DNA of 64,000 nt from Carboxylicivirga fragile (GTDB taxonomy: Bacteria; Bacteroidota; Bacteroidia; Bacteroidales; Marinilabiliaceae). Under the pieces are notes generated by a model. It saw nothing but the letters and a program-made list of their open reading frames with translations. It ran no database searches and was not told the DNA's origin. Positions 35,058-43,377 of the stretch are shown here, in pieces. Location of the stretch: contig JAFMVD010000022.1 of assembly GCA_025499625.1 (NCBI GenBank), forward strand, positions 24,102 to 88,101, written 5' to 3'. How positions within the stretch are numbered: position 1 is the stretch's first letter; every line of letters begins with the position of its first letter. The translations under genes were made by a program, and so were the position numbers.

Positions 35058-35807
35058 ATGGAGGGACAAAATATGATGATTCGCCCATATGGAGATACGA
35101 TGAACGATGGAGCTATTCAGCTGTCGTTTACCTTGCCTGTGCCTCACTCAGCTAAAGCCGATGAAGCAGCTCGTCAGTATGCAAAGAAACTAGGTTTCAA
35201 TGAGGTGGAAGTAGTACACTCCAACCCTCTTTCCGATAAGTTTACCTTCTTTGTTATTTACGGTAAAACCACCCAGCAGCTCGATTACGACAAAGTGGAA
35301 GTGGAAGCCATTGAAAAGACAATGGACTATTACGAAGTAAATAATTACATTGAAGAAAACATTAAACGTAAAATTGTGGTAGTCGGTGCCTGCACCGGAA
35401 CCGATGCACATACAGTTGGAATTGATGCCATCATGAACATGAAAGGTTTTGACCAGCATTATGGGCTTGAGCGATATCCGATGATTGAAGCCATTAATAT
35501 GGGCGCGCAAATTACCAATGAGGAACTCATTGAAAGAGCAGTGGAGCTTAATGCAGATGCCATTTTAGTATCGCAGGTTGTGACGCAAAAAGAAGTTCAT
35601 ATTCAAAACATGACTGACTTGATTGAACTGATGGAAGCCGAAGGTGTTCGATCAAAAATGCTTGTTGTAGCCGGAGGTCCCCGTATTAGTAACAAATTAG
35701 CCTTGGAATTGGGATACGATGCCGGATTTGGAAGAGGTACTTTTCCTGAAAATGTGGCTTCTTTTGTAGTAGAGAAAATGGTGGAGAAAAAAGCTGTTAG
35801 CTCCTAG
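35058..35807 (+). CDS. kamE: Lysine 5,6-aminomutase beta subunit
   Basis: KamE carries the cobalamin-binding Rossmann domain. The base-off motif DxHxxG is D116-A-H118-T-V-G121, with H118 the cobalt ligand. K129 in NMKGFDQHYGLERY lies 11 residues further, matching the PLP Schiff-base lysine of the Clostridium sticklandii enzyme (H133 and K144 there). The 249-residue length is normal. The last codons (AVSS-stop) are encoded by the first copy of an AGCTA-type repeat. Confidence 0.96.
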   Translation: MEGQNMMIRPYGDTMNDGAIQLSFTLPVPHSAKADEAARQYAKKLGFNEVEVVHSNPLSDKFTFFVIYGKTTQQLDYDKVEVEAIEKTMDYYEVNNYIEENIKRKIVVVGACTGTDAHTVGIDAIMNMKGFDQHYGLERYPMIEAINMGAQITNEELIERAVELNADAILVSQVVTQKEVHIQNMTDLIELMEAEGVRSKMLVVAGGPRISNKLALELGYDAGFGRGTFPENVASFVVEKMVEKKAVSS

Positions 35808-35886
35808 CTAATGGCTGTTAGCTATTCACAAATGGTGAAAATAATTATTGAACAATCTTCGGACTCCGAACATCGGACTTCGTACT
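35793..35886. repeat. Composite repeat overlapping the kamE 3' end
   Basis: GCTGTTAGCTCCTAGCTAAT and GGCTGTTAGCTATT are followed by CTTCGGACTCCGAACATCGG and ACTTCG. The second part is the inverted counterpart of the AGTCCGAAGTCCGATG sequence in the kdd-kamA gap. The kamE stop codon TAG lies inside the first unit. Confidence 0.7.
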
Positions 35887-35899
35887 AAAAATAAATATA

Positions 35900-37081
35900 A
35901 TGAAAGAAATTTATATCATTGACGCAGCACGAACTGCAATAGGTAATTTTGGTGGGGCACTTGCTTCAGTTTCTCCGGCAAAAATGGGAGCTACCGTTGT
36001 AAAAGCTCTTTTGGAAAGAAATAAATTAAATGGCTTTGAAGTAGACGAAGTGCTAATGGGATCAGTACTACAAGCTGGTCATGGTCAGAATGTGGCGCGC
36101 CAGATTGCTATGGAAGCAGGTATCCCTAAAGAGAAGTCGGCAATGACCATTAACATGGTTTGCGGTTCCGGTTTACGTACCATTGCAATGGCAGCACAAA
36201 CTATCCTAGCAGGTGATGCTGAACTAATTATTGCTGGAGGTTCTGAGAACATGTCGCAAGCTCCTTACATCTTACCAAAAGCCAGAACTGGATACAGAAT
36301 GGGTGACGGTGCACTTATTGACACAATGATAGCGGATGGTTTGACAGACGTTTTCAACAATTACCACATGGGTAATACAGCTGAAAACTTAGCTGATAAA
36401 TACAACTTGACCAGAGAGGAACAGGATGCTTTTGCTGCTCAATCGCAAAATAAAGCAGAACAAGCTATTAATAACAATCGCTTTGCTGATGAAATCGTTC
36501 CTGTAGAAATTCCTCAGCGCAAAAAAGATCCGATCATCTTTAAGCAAGATGAGTTTGTTCGTTTTGGTGTAACAGCTGATTCTTTGGCGAAACTTCGTCC
36601 TGCCTTTAAAAAAGATGGAACAGTAACAGCTGCTAATGCATCTGGTATTAATGATGGAGCCGCTGCAATTATCGTTGCCAGCAAAGAGGCTTGTGAAAAG
36701 TACAATTTAACGCCTATGGCTAAGATTGTATCATACGCATGGCATGGAACCGATCCGGCAATTATGGGAATTGGTCCGGTCGAGGCCGTTAAGAAAGCTT
36801 TGGATAAAGCAAGTTGGTCGCTTGATGATGTTCAGTTAATCGAAGCAAATGAGGCTTTTGCTGCGCAATCCTTATCAGTTATGAAAGAGTTAAACATGAA
36901 CCCTGATATTACCAATGTAAACGGGGGAGCCATTGCTTTAGGTCACCCAATTGGAGCAAGTGGTACTCGCGTACTTACTACCTTGGTTCATGAAATGAAA
37001 AAACGCGAGGCAACAAAAGGACTAGCTACTCTATGCATAGGAGGCGGTATGGGAATTGCCATGTGTGTTGAAGCGGTCTAA
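35900..37081 (+). CDS. atoB: Acetyl-CoA C-acetyltransferase (thiolase)
   Basis: A 393-residue type II thiolase. The nucleophilic cysteine is C88 in INMVCGSGLRT, the catalytic histidine is in ALGHPIGASGTR, and the second cysteine is C379 in LCIGGGMG. As the last gene of the lysine operon it would cleave acetoacetyl-CoA, coming both from Kce-derived acetoacetate and from the aminotransferase, into acetyl-CoA. In other organisms the same enzyme runs in the condensing direction. Confidence 0.93.
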   Translation: MKEIYIIDAARTAIGNFGGALASVSPAKMGATVVKALLERNKLNGFEVDEVLMGSVLQAGHGQNVARQIAMEAGIPKEKSAMTINMVCGSGLRTIAMAAQTILAGDAELIIAGGSENMSQAPYILPKARTGYRMGDGALIDTMIADGLTDVFNNYHMGNTAENLADKYNLTREEQDAFAAQSQNKAEQAINNNRFADEIVPVEIPQRKKDPIIFKQDEFVRFGVTADSLAKLRPAFKKDGTVTAANASGINDGAAAIIVASKEACEKYNLTPMAKIVSYAWHGTDPAIMGIGPVEAVKKALDKASWSLDDVQLIEANEAFAAQSLSVMKELNMNPDITNVNGGAIALGHPIGASGTRVLTTLVHEMKKREATKGLATLCIGGGMGIAMCVEAV

Positions 37082-37119
37082 AAATATTGTCCTATTTATT
37101 TAAACCTTTAGTCTATCTG

Positions 37120-37152
37120 AAGAGCCTGCCAACTTGGTGGGCTCTTTATTTA
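37120..37152 (+). terminator. Terminator of the lysine operon
   Basis: AAGAGCC and GGGCTCTT pair around TGCCAACTTGGT, itself partly complementary, followed by TATTTAT. It lies 40 bp after the thiolase stop. Confidence 0.8.
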
Positions 37153-37230
37153 TACGCTCATTAATAATTCATTTTGCAATTTCATTATCTCTTGCCTATT
37201 TTGATATGCTTTTAACTTTATACAAAATCG

Positions 37231-38349
37231 ATGGCAGAACCGTTTAAAAATTTGTACTCAAAACAATTCTTCGATGTTTTTACCGAAGCATTAGATGATG
37301 TGTTAGATGATTTTAATAAAGAGCAATTTCTTAACAAAATTATTACATCAGAATGGGACGACCTTGAGTTAAAACAACGCATGTACCATATTTCGGAGGT
37401 ATTGGCTACTTATTTGACAAGGGATTATCCTAAGAGTGTAGATCAACTGTTACAAATAATAGCATCTCTAAAGACTAATAAGGTTGAGGCTAAGGTAAAA
37501 TATCCCGACCTGGTTTTTATGCTTATCCCTAACTACATCGAGAATTACGGTTTACATGATTTTACTACCTCCGTTGAAGCTTTTCAAAAAATAACACCCT
37601 TTACCACTTGCGAATTTGCAGTACGTCCATTTATTATCAAGTATGGTGATAAAATGCTAATGGAGATGCTCAGATGGGCTAAGCATGAGAATCACCACGT
37701 CAGGCGGCTTGCTTCAGAAGGATGCAGATCGCGACTGCCCTGGGGGATGGCTCTTCGTGATTTGAAAAGAGATCCGAATCCTATCTTATCTATTTTAGAG
37801 AATCTTAAAAATGATTCTTCGGAATATGTTCGTAAAAGTGTGGCCAATAACCTGAATGATATTTCGAAAGATAATCCGCAGGTAACCATCGATATTGTTA
37901 AAAAATGGAAGGGGCAAACAAAAGAAACAGATTGGATAGTTAAACATGCTAGTCGCACGCTTCTTAAAGCCGGCAACCAGGAATTGATGCAATTATTTGG
38001 TTTCGGTGCTATCGATGATATTGAGATTAGGAATTTCCAGGTACTAAGGCATGAGGTGCGTGTTGGCGATGCCTTGGGATTTAGTTTTGAAATACACAAT
38101 CAATCTACTAAAAGTGAATTAATTCGTTTGGAGTACGCTATTTATTATTTGAAGAAAAACGGAACTCATACCAAGAAAGTATTTAAAATAAGTGAAAAGG
38201 AATATGCACCTAATTCGATTACTAATATTACCCGACGACAATCATTTAAGATAGTGTCGACACGGAAATATCATATGGGTGATCACTTAATCAGCCTAAT
38301 AATAAATGGCGTTGAGGTTGATGAGGGAGCTTTTGAGCTAAAGGCGTAA
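37231..38349 (+). CDS. AlkC-like DNA alkylation repair protein
   Basis: 372 residues. The N-terminal 260 residues are HEAT-like helical repeats characteristic of the AlkC/AlkD DNA glycosylases that excise cationic 3-methyladenine-type lesions; the SEGCRSRLPWGMAL segment and SSEYVRKSVANNLNDISKD are typical of AlkC. The C-terminal 100 residues (VRVGDALGFSFEIHNQS onward) form an Ig-like beta domain, as described for AlkC. Its own upstream region lies beyond the lysine operon terminator. Confidence 0.85.
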   Translation: MAEPFKNLYSKQFFDVFTEALDDVLDDFNKEQFLNKIITSEWDDLELKQRMYHISEVLATYLTRDYPKSVDQLLQIIASLKTNKVEAKVKYPDLVFMLIPNYIENYGLHDFTTSVEAFQKITPFTTCEFAVRPFIIKYGDKMLMEMLRWAKHENHHVRRLASEGCRSRLPWGMALRDLKRDPNPILSILENLKNDSSEYVRKSVANNLNDISKDNPQVTIDIVKKWKGQTKETDWIVKHASRTLLKAGNQELMQLFGFGAIDDIEIRNFQVLRHEVRVGDALGFSFEIHNQSTKSELIRLEYAIYYLKKNGTHTKKVFKISEKEYAPNSITNITRRQSFKIVSTRKYHMGDHLISLIINGVEVDEGAFELKA

Positions 38350-38350
38350 T

Positions 38351-38384
38351 AAAAAACGGCAGCCTGAATTAGCTGCCGCTTTAT
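38351..38384. terminator. Bidirectional terminator between convergent genes
   Basis: CGGCAGC (38357-38363) and GCTGCCG (38372-38378) form the stem; the minus-strand RNA has a six-base U run and the plus-strand RNA a weaker CUUUAU. It serves the AlkC-like gene and gpmI. Confidence 0.85.
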
Positions 38385-38401
38385 ATCATATGTATTTCTG
38401 A

Positions 38402-39916
38402 TTAGCTCAATTTAATCAACGATTTACCAGTCATTGATTCTGGCTGATCCACACCCATTAATTCAAGAATGGATGGTGCAACATCTGCTAACACACCATT
38501 AACCGTTTTACCATTTTGCTCGGTAATCCACACAAAAGGTACCGGATTTAATGAGTGAGCTGTATTTGCAGAACCATCAGCATTAACTGCATTATCAGCA
38601 TTACCGTGATCGGCAATAATGATTGCTTCGTATCCATTCTCCTTGGCTGCTTCAACAACTCCTTCAACACAATCATCAACAGCCTTAACAGCTTTCTGAA
38701 TGGCATCATACACACCTGTATGCCCTACCATATCACCATTGGCAAAATTCAGACAAATGAAGTCGTATTTCTTATCGTTTAATTCAGCTACCACTTTATC
38801 TTTTACTTCGAAAGCACTCATCTCAGGTTGCAAATCATATGTTGCTACCTTAGGCGAATTAACCAAGATACGGTCTTCTCCTGGAAATACTTCCTCGCGA
38901 CCACCCGAGAAAAAGAATGTAACGTGAGCATACTTTTCAGTTTCGGCAATACGCAACTGCTTCAATCCAGCATTTGATACAACCTCACCAATTGTTTGTT
39001 TTACGTTCTCTTTATCAAACAGAATATGCAATCCTTCAAATTTAGCATCGTACGGAGTCATTGTACAATAATGCAAAGGAATGGTTTTCATGCCATGCTC
39101 TGGCAGATCCTTCTGTGTTAAAGCAATGGTTAATTCTTTTGCACGGTCGTTACGGAAGTTGAAGAATACAACCACATCACCCTCAGCTATTTTACCATCA
39201 ACCGAAGAATTAACAATAGGTTTGATAAACTCATCGGTTACCTCAGCATCATACGAAGCCTGGATAGAAGCTAATAAATCTTCTGATTTAGTTCCAATTC
39301 CATCAACCATAACATCGTATGCCTCTTTAACGCGTTCCCAACGATTATCGCGATCCATAGCATAATAGCGACCTGTTACGGTTGCTACACTACCAGTTGA
39401 CTTATCCATATGCTCCAATAGCTCAGTCATGAAACCTTTACCACTACGTGGGTCAGTATCTCGGCCATCCATAAATGCATGAACAAAGACATCATTTAGA
39501 CCATATTTATTAGCAACATCCAATAAAGTATGAATATGCGCCTGACTACTGTGAACACCACCTTTACTCATTAAACCAAGAAGGTGAACTTTTTTACCGT
39601 TCTCTTTGGCATAAGCATAAGCTTCAGATAAAGCTTTATTGTCGGCTATGCTACCATCGGCGCAGGCACGATTAATCTTTACTAAATCTTGATATACCAC
39701 ACGACCTGCTCCGATATTCAAGTGACCAACCTCAGAGTTACCCATTTGTCCATCAGGCAACCCAACGTTTTCTCCTGAGGCTTCTAATTGTGAATATGGG
39801 TACTTTGCTAAAAGTGAATCCCAATAAGGTGTTTCAACTTGTGAAATAACATCTGATTTAGACTTATCTCCAAATCCCCAACCGTCTAAAATGACAAGAA
39901 TTGTCTTTTTATTCAT
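38402..39916 (-). CDS. gpmI: 2,3-bisphosphoglycerate-independent phosphoglycerate mutase
   Basis: GpmI interconverts 3- and 2-phosphoglycerate in glycolysis. The 504-residue metalloenzyme has the first metal-binding aspartate D11 in [11 protein letters not shown], the phosphorylated serine S61 in [29 protein letters not shown], and the C-terminal metal site [11 protein letters not shown] followed by [12 protein letters not shown]. Length and motifs are canonical. Confidence 0.97.
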   Translation of the reverse strand: MNKKTILVILDGWGFGDKSKSDVISQVETPYWDSLLAKYPYSQLEASGENVGLPDGQMGNSEVGHLNIGAGRVVYQDLVKINRACADGSIADNKALSEAYAYAKENGKKVHLLGLMSKGGVHSSQAHIHTLLDVANKYGLNDVFVHAFMDGRDTDPRSGKGFMTELLEHMDKSTGSVATVTGRYYAMDRDNRWERVKEAYDVMVDGIGTKSEDLLASIQASYDAEVTDEFIKPIVNSSVDGKIAEGDVVVFFNFRNDRAKELTIALTQKDLPEHGMKTIPLHYCTMTPYDAKFEGLHILFDKENVKQTIGEVVSNAGLKQLRIAETEKYAHVTFFFSGGREEVFPGEDRILVNSPKVATYDLQPEMSAFEVKDKVVAELNDKKYDFICLNFANGDMVGHTGVYDAIQKAVKAVDDCVEGVVEAAKENGYEAIIIADHGNADNAVNADGSANTAHSLNPVPFVWITEQNGKTVNGVLADVAPSILELMGVDQPESMTGKSLIKLS

Positions 39917-40113
39917 CTTATAATATTTAATTTTTCTTTTACTTTCTCTATTGATCTAACATTAAAGTCGCGTAAAAATACTTAATTAGTAATCAATGAG
40001 AAAATCTATATAGCTATTAGTCGCTAATAAAACAGTATATATTAGAAACAATGCCCATATACATTAGTTTGCAGGCAATAGCTGAAAAAAAGTTAAAAGA
40101 TTTAGCAGAAATG

Positions 40114-40144
40114 AAAAAGACCGAAAGCTGGCACTTCCGGTCTT
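40114..40144 (-). terminator. Rho-independent terminator (minus strand)
   Basis: On the minus strand AAGACCGG...CGGTCTT forms a stem followed by UUUUU. It lies 23 bp downstream of the 103-residue protein gene. Confidence 0.85.
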
Positions 40145-40166
40145 AATATTAGTTTGGTAAACTTAT

Positions 40167-40478
40167 TTATTTCCTATTTCTATTGTTGTGCTTTTTAAAA
40201 TAAATGTTGCGATTGGCCTTTTTTTGTTTGGCATAAATAATTGATCTTTCTTTTTTAGTTACCACGCCATCCGCTTTTGCTATTCTTTTGGTTTTATTAA
40301 TGTTATGTTGCTGAGCTTCCAGTTGTCGTACCTCGTACCTTGTTAGTTCACCACTTGTAATTCCATTAACAATTCTTTTATGCTGTTGTACTTGATTTTG
40401 TTTTACTACTGGAGTTACTGCCATTGATAATGAACTAAGACAAAGTGCTATTGCTAAAAGAAATATTGATCGTTTCAT
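40167..40478 (-). CDS. Small exported basic protein, unknown
   Basis: 103 residues with a signal peptide (LLAIALCLSSLSMA). The mature part is helical and basic: KRIVNGITSGELTRYEVRQL, then KTKRIAKADGVVTKKERSII and a KKANRNIYFKKHN end. The paired GxxxGxLTxxE and ADGxVTxxER segments resemble a family of small periplasmic EF-hand-like or TerB-like helical proteins seen across Gram-negative bacteria. No function is assigned. Confidence 0.75.
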   Translation of the reverse strand: MKRSIFLLAIALCLSSLSMAVTPVVKQNQVQQHKRIVNGITSGELTRYEVRQLEAQQHNINKTKRIAKADGVVTKKERSIIYAKQKKANRNIYFKKHNNRNRK

Positions 40479-40554
40479 GATGTATTGTTTTAAGTTATTA
40501 ATTTCTCTTTTATCAATACACCGTTTAATTTGGCAGACACCCTACTTTTTAGCG

Positions 40555-40591
40555 CAAAAAAAATGAGCATATAATTATAACATGCTCATTT
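40555..40591 (-). terminator. Rho-independent terminator (minus strand)
   Basis: AAATGAGCAT (40561-40570) pairs with ATGCTCATTT (40582-40591), and the minus-strand RNA continues into seven or more U. It is 23 bp after the micro-ORF stop and 265 bp after the larger gene upstream. Confidence 0.85.
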
Positions 40592-40613
40592 CCTCCCCTA
40601 TTTATGAAAAAAA

Positions 40614-40739
40614 TTACTTTCGAATTAAAACTGGATATGCTACAAAATAACGTCTACTCAAATAGTACTTTCTAAATACTGGAACATCGATCCAACCCAA
40701 CTTCACAAAAATCGCCGTTATTATTAGTATTATTAGCAT
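40614..40739 (-). CDS. 41-residue putative membrane micro-protein
   Basis: ATG at 40739 opens a frame beginning MLIILIITAIFVKLGWIDVP, continuing VFRKYYLSRRYF, VAYPVLIRK and stop at 40614. The product has one hydrophobic N-terminal helix and a basic, aromatic tail. A strong terminator directly follows its stop, which would be hard to explain if the 258 bp after the 623-residue gene were non-coding. The frame continues upstream for about a dozen codons without a stop, so a non-ATG start is possible. No family is recognised. Confidence 0.45.
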   Translation of the reverse strand: MLIILIITAIFVKLGWIDVPVFRKYYLSRRYFVAYPVLIRK

Positions 40740-40855
40740 ATCAACAAGTTTTAATTCCCAATTTACCTTTAACTAATACTCACGCTAGTAAACGGCACTT
40801 ACAAATAAAAAGTTTCACCTTAACGCCTTAATTAAAGTTAATTAACAATTATGAA

Positions 40856-42727
40856 TTAATATTCACGCTCAACCTCAGCCCTCAATCGCTTACGATCACT
40901 ATGCTGAATCTTACGTTTGAAGTTAAGGTTTACAAAACCACTCAATCGCAATACCGGGTAGACATTCTTCTCGTTGATATAAGCTTTTAAATCGAGCGAA
41001 AACTCGATTGGTGAGAAATAAATTCGCTTAGAAAAAGTGGCTGACAAAAACTGGTTATTTTCTATGGTTTCAAATTGTAGATCATGCGACACCATACCCA
41101 GGGCAATATTGGTGCCTGTTGATATTCCGTAAACAAACTCCAACTCCTGGATGCCTTTCAAGGTGTTTGTGCCAACATCGGCATCCGCAACAACAGCATT
41201 TCTCGCATTGATATATGTGTAACGAAACCCAGCCAAACGAGCTCGCGAACGATCATGACCATTACTACGCACCCTATCTTTAATTCCAAACTTACGATAA
41301 ATACTCACCGTGTACACTCCCATTAATGAAGAGGTAAAATCCTCCGTGTTTAAATACTTATCGAGCATATTAAAGTTATTCTGCGCTCCAGCACCAACTT
41401 GAAAACAATAAATATGTGGCCTTGTCATTTTAAGGGCATGCAATCTACGTTCATAAATACGATTCTGTGCTTTATTCAATTGAGCCTTATAGGTATAATC
41501 TCCGTCATCAAGAATCAAAGCTTTTCTTAGCTTTTTGATAGACTGTTCATATTGTCCATCATAGTAATCATTTTTAGCTTGCTCGTATAAATAAAATGCC
41601 TGACCTTCTTCAACTTCAGATTTTAATCGTGCGTATTGAGTTGTATTAATATGTTTATACCTTTCCAAAACACCAAGAGCTTTATTCATCTTATCCAGAT
41701 CCTTTGCTTTAATGGCATCCTTCAAAGATTCCACATAATAATCATATGCCTTACGCTCCAAGTCACTATATATTTCCTGATGGTCAGGGCGCAGCGAAGG
41801 AATCAGAGAGAATAAACCATCGTAGTAAATTATTGCCTGATGATAATTTTCACGATTTATATTCGAAGCTATCTCATTCATATAAAAAGCTTCCAGCGAC
41901 ATTCTTGACTCATTTAACCCAGCTCGCACACGCGCATCATCAGGCTGCACTAACAATAATTGAAGATAGCTTTGGTAGGCCATTTCATAATCCTTATTCA
42001 ACAACTGCTTTTGTGCTTCCTTCAACTTTAAATTAAAAGCCTGCATATCTAAAAACTGATAAGCCTTATCAATCTCTACTCTTAGTTCAGAAATTGCCTG
42101 CATTTCAAGTTCCGAAATAGTAGCACCGCATGAAATAATAACTGTACTCAGTTTATTAATAATATCAAACCTTTGTTCCAGACCTTGAATTAATTGTCGA
42201 TTTACATCGCCAGATTGGTACTTAAAACCATTGGCATTTAATTGAGCTTTTAGCATGTGTACTTCTTTGCTAAGCAATTCATGGTAATGTTCAGCAAGCA
42301 CTTTTTTCTCAATATATATGAAGCCATATAAGCGTTTCTCCTTCTTATTGTAATAGGTTTGGGCATCACTATTTAATAATTGAATATCACTTTGAATGCT
42401 CACCTTATTTATGAAACGCTCATTATGACTATTTTGCTCCATAAACACCAACTCATTCTGCCACAAGGCTTTCTCTGATCTGATATCGGAATAAATATTT
42501 TGAGCTAAAGCTTGCTTCAGGTTCTTCTCCAATTCAAATTCCGCATCTGTGCGCACAGAACGCTTTACATGCTCAACAATTCTGAATTCGATAAAAAATC
42601 GCGAGGGAGAAAAGTTTTGATATCGATACGATTTATCTAACCATGCTGGCCGATCTTCCTTAACATTGGTAGTCATAGCAGTCACAGATATGAACCACAA
42701 GCTTAGTATGAGAAAATATTTAAACAT
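40856..42727 (-). CDS. Exported TPR-containing envelope protein with C-terminal beta domain
   Basis: 623 residues with a signal peptide ending near SVTAM. The first 150 residues (FFIEFRIVEHVKRS, then NLKQALAQNIYSDIRS) resemble LPP20-like lipoprotein domains. Residues about 235-445 contain TPR-like repeats such as KDYEMAYQSYLQLLLVQPDD and YDGQYEQSIKKLRKALILDD. The last 160 residues alternate polar and hydrophobic positions (LEFVYGISTGTNIALGM, RLSGFVNLNFKRKI), suggesting outer-membrane beta strands. Function unknown; the divergent neighbour is a small lipoprotein. Confidence 0.65.
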   Translation of the reverse strand: MFKYFLILSLWFISVTAMTTNVKEDRPAWLDKSYRYQNFSPSRFFIEFRIVEHVKRSVRTDAEFELEKNLKQALAQNIYSDIRSEKALWQNELVFMEQNSHNERFINKVSIQSDIQLLNSDAQTYYNKKEKRLYGFIYIEKKVLAEHYHELLSKEVHMLKAQLNANGFKYQSGDVNRQLIQGLEQRFDIINKLSTVIISCGATISELEMQAISELRVEIDKAYQFLDMQAFNLKLKEAQKQLLNKDYEMAYQSYLQLLLVQPDDARVRAGLNESRMSLEAFYMNEIASNINRENYHQAIIYYDGLFSLIPSLRPDHQEIYSDLERKAYDYYVESLKDAIKAKDLDKMNKALGVLERYKHINTTQYARLKSEVEEGQAFYLYEQAKNDYYDGQYEQSIKKLRKALILDDGDYTYKAQLNKAQNRIYERRLHALKMTRPHIYCFQVGAGAQNNFNMLDKYLNTEDFTSSLMGVYTVSIYRKFGIKDRVRSNGHDRSRARLAGFRYTYINARNAVVADADVGTNTLKGIQELEFVYGISTGTNIALGMVSHDLQFETIENNQFLSATFSKRIYFSPIEFSLDLKAYINEKNVYPVLRLSGFVNLNFKRKIQHSDRKRLRAEVEREY

Positions 42728-42896
42728 AATAGGTCAGTCAAAAGTTATTGTGGCATCATACTTGTGCGATATGCCTGAGAGTAAATTTACAAAACTATTA
42801 AAGCATAATCCTAATGAAGCAACAATAATATTACGCATAAGCTCTTGATTCTGACATTTAAAAAATCTATGTTAAATATTACTTAAACCTACTATC

Positions 42897-43358
42897 ATGA
42901 AAAATTTTCTTATCGTCTCAATAATTATCTTATTAACTCAAGCTGGGTGTGCATCCTATCCAAGTTACGACTCATTTGACACTTACATTGATTTTGATCG
43001 CTACTCTCAAGCCAACTTTTTTATAAGCATCAATGATTACAATGGCAAATTTGCACCCAAAGGCCTACTCAGCGTTTCATGTTACAGTGGCGAACAAAAA
43101 GTAGAAAAAACAAAAGCCAAAGACATGTTTAACGATGACATCTACTATTCATCATCGAGCAGCTACAAAAAAGAGTTTAAAGCCTGTAATGTTAATGAGC
43201 TACTTGATGAAATTGTAAGCAATGCCAGATCGAAAGGTGCCGATGGCTTAACAAATCTGAAAATAGTAAACACTTCGCGAATTGTTAAAAAAGGAAACAA
43301 GAAAATGAAGCAGCCCGGTATCCTGATTACAGGCTTTGCAATAGATAGGGAAGAATAA
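42897..43358 (+). CDS. Small lipoprotein, unknown
   Basis: 153 residues with a lipoprotein signal (IIILLTQAGCASYPSY; cysteine at residue 18). The C-terminal half (LLDEIVSNARSKGADGLTNL, then GILITGFAIDR) has the GADGLxNLKI pattern of small YbjQ-like or lipoprotein folds in which a helix is followed by a strand. It is transcribed divergently from the TPR envelope protein with a 169-bp gap that probably holds both promoters. Confidence 0.7.
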   Translation: MKNFLIVSIIILLTQAGCASYPSYDSFDTYIDFDRYSQANFFISINDYNGKFAPKGLLSVSCYSGEQKVEKTKAKDMFNDDIYYSSSSSYKKEFKACNVNELLDEIVSNARSKGADGLTNLKIVNTSRIVKKGNKKMKQPGILITGFAIDREE

Positions 43359-43377
43359 TTAAAAGATAGAATTACTG

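Larger units (their letters stand above)
40479..40855. other. Intergenic region with a micro-ORF and terminator
   Basis: The 377 bp hold a 41-codon minus-strand frame (40614-40739) and its terminator (40555-40591). The stretch 40479-40554 should carry the promoter for the 103-residue protein; no clear TAnnTTTG element was seen. Confidence 0.5.
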
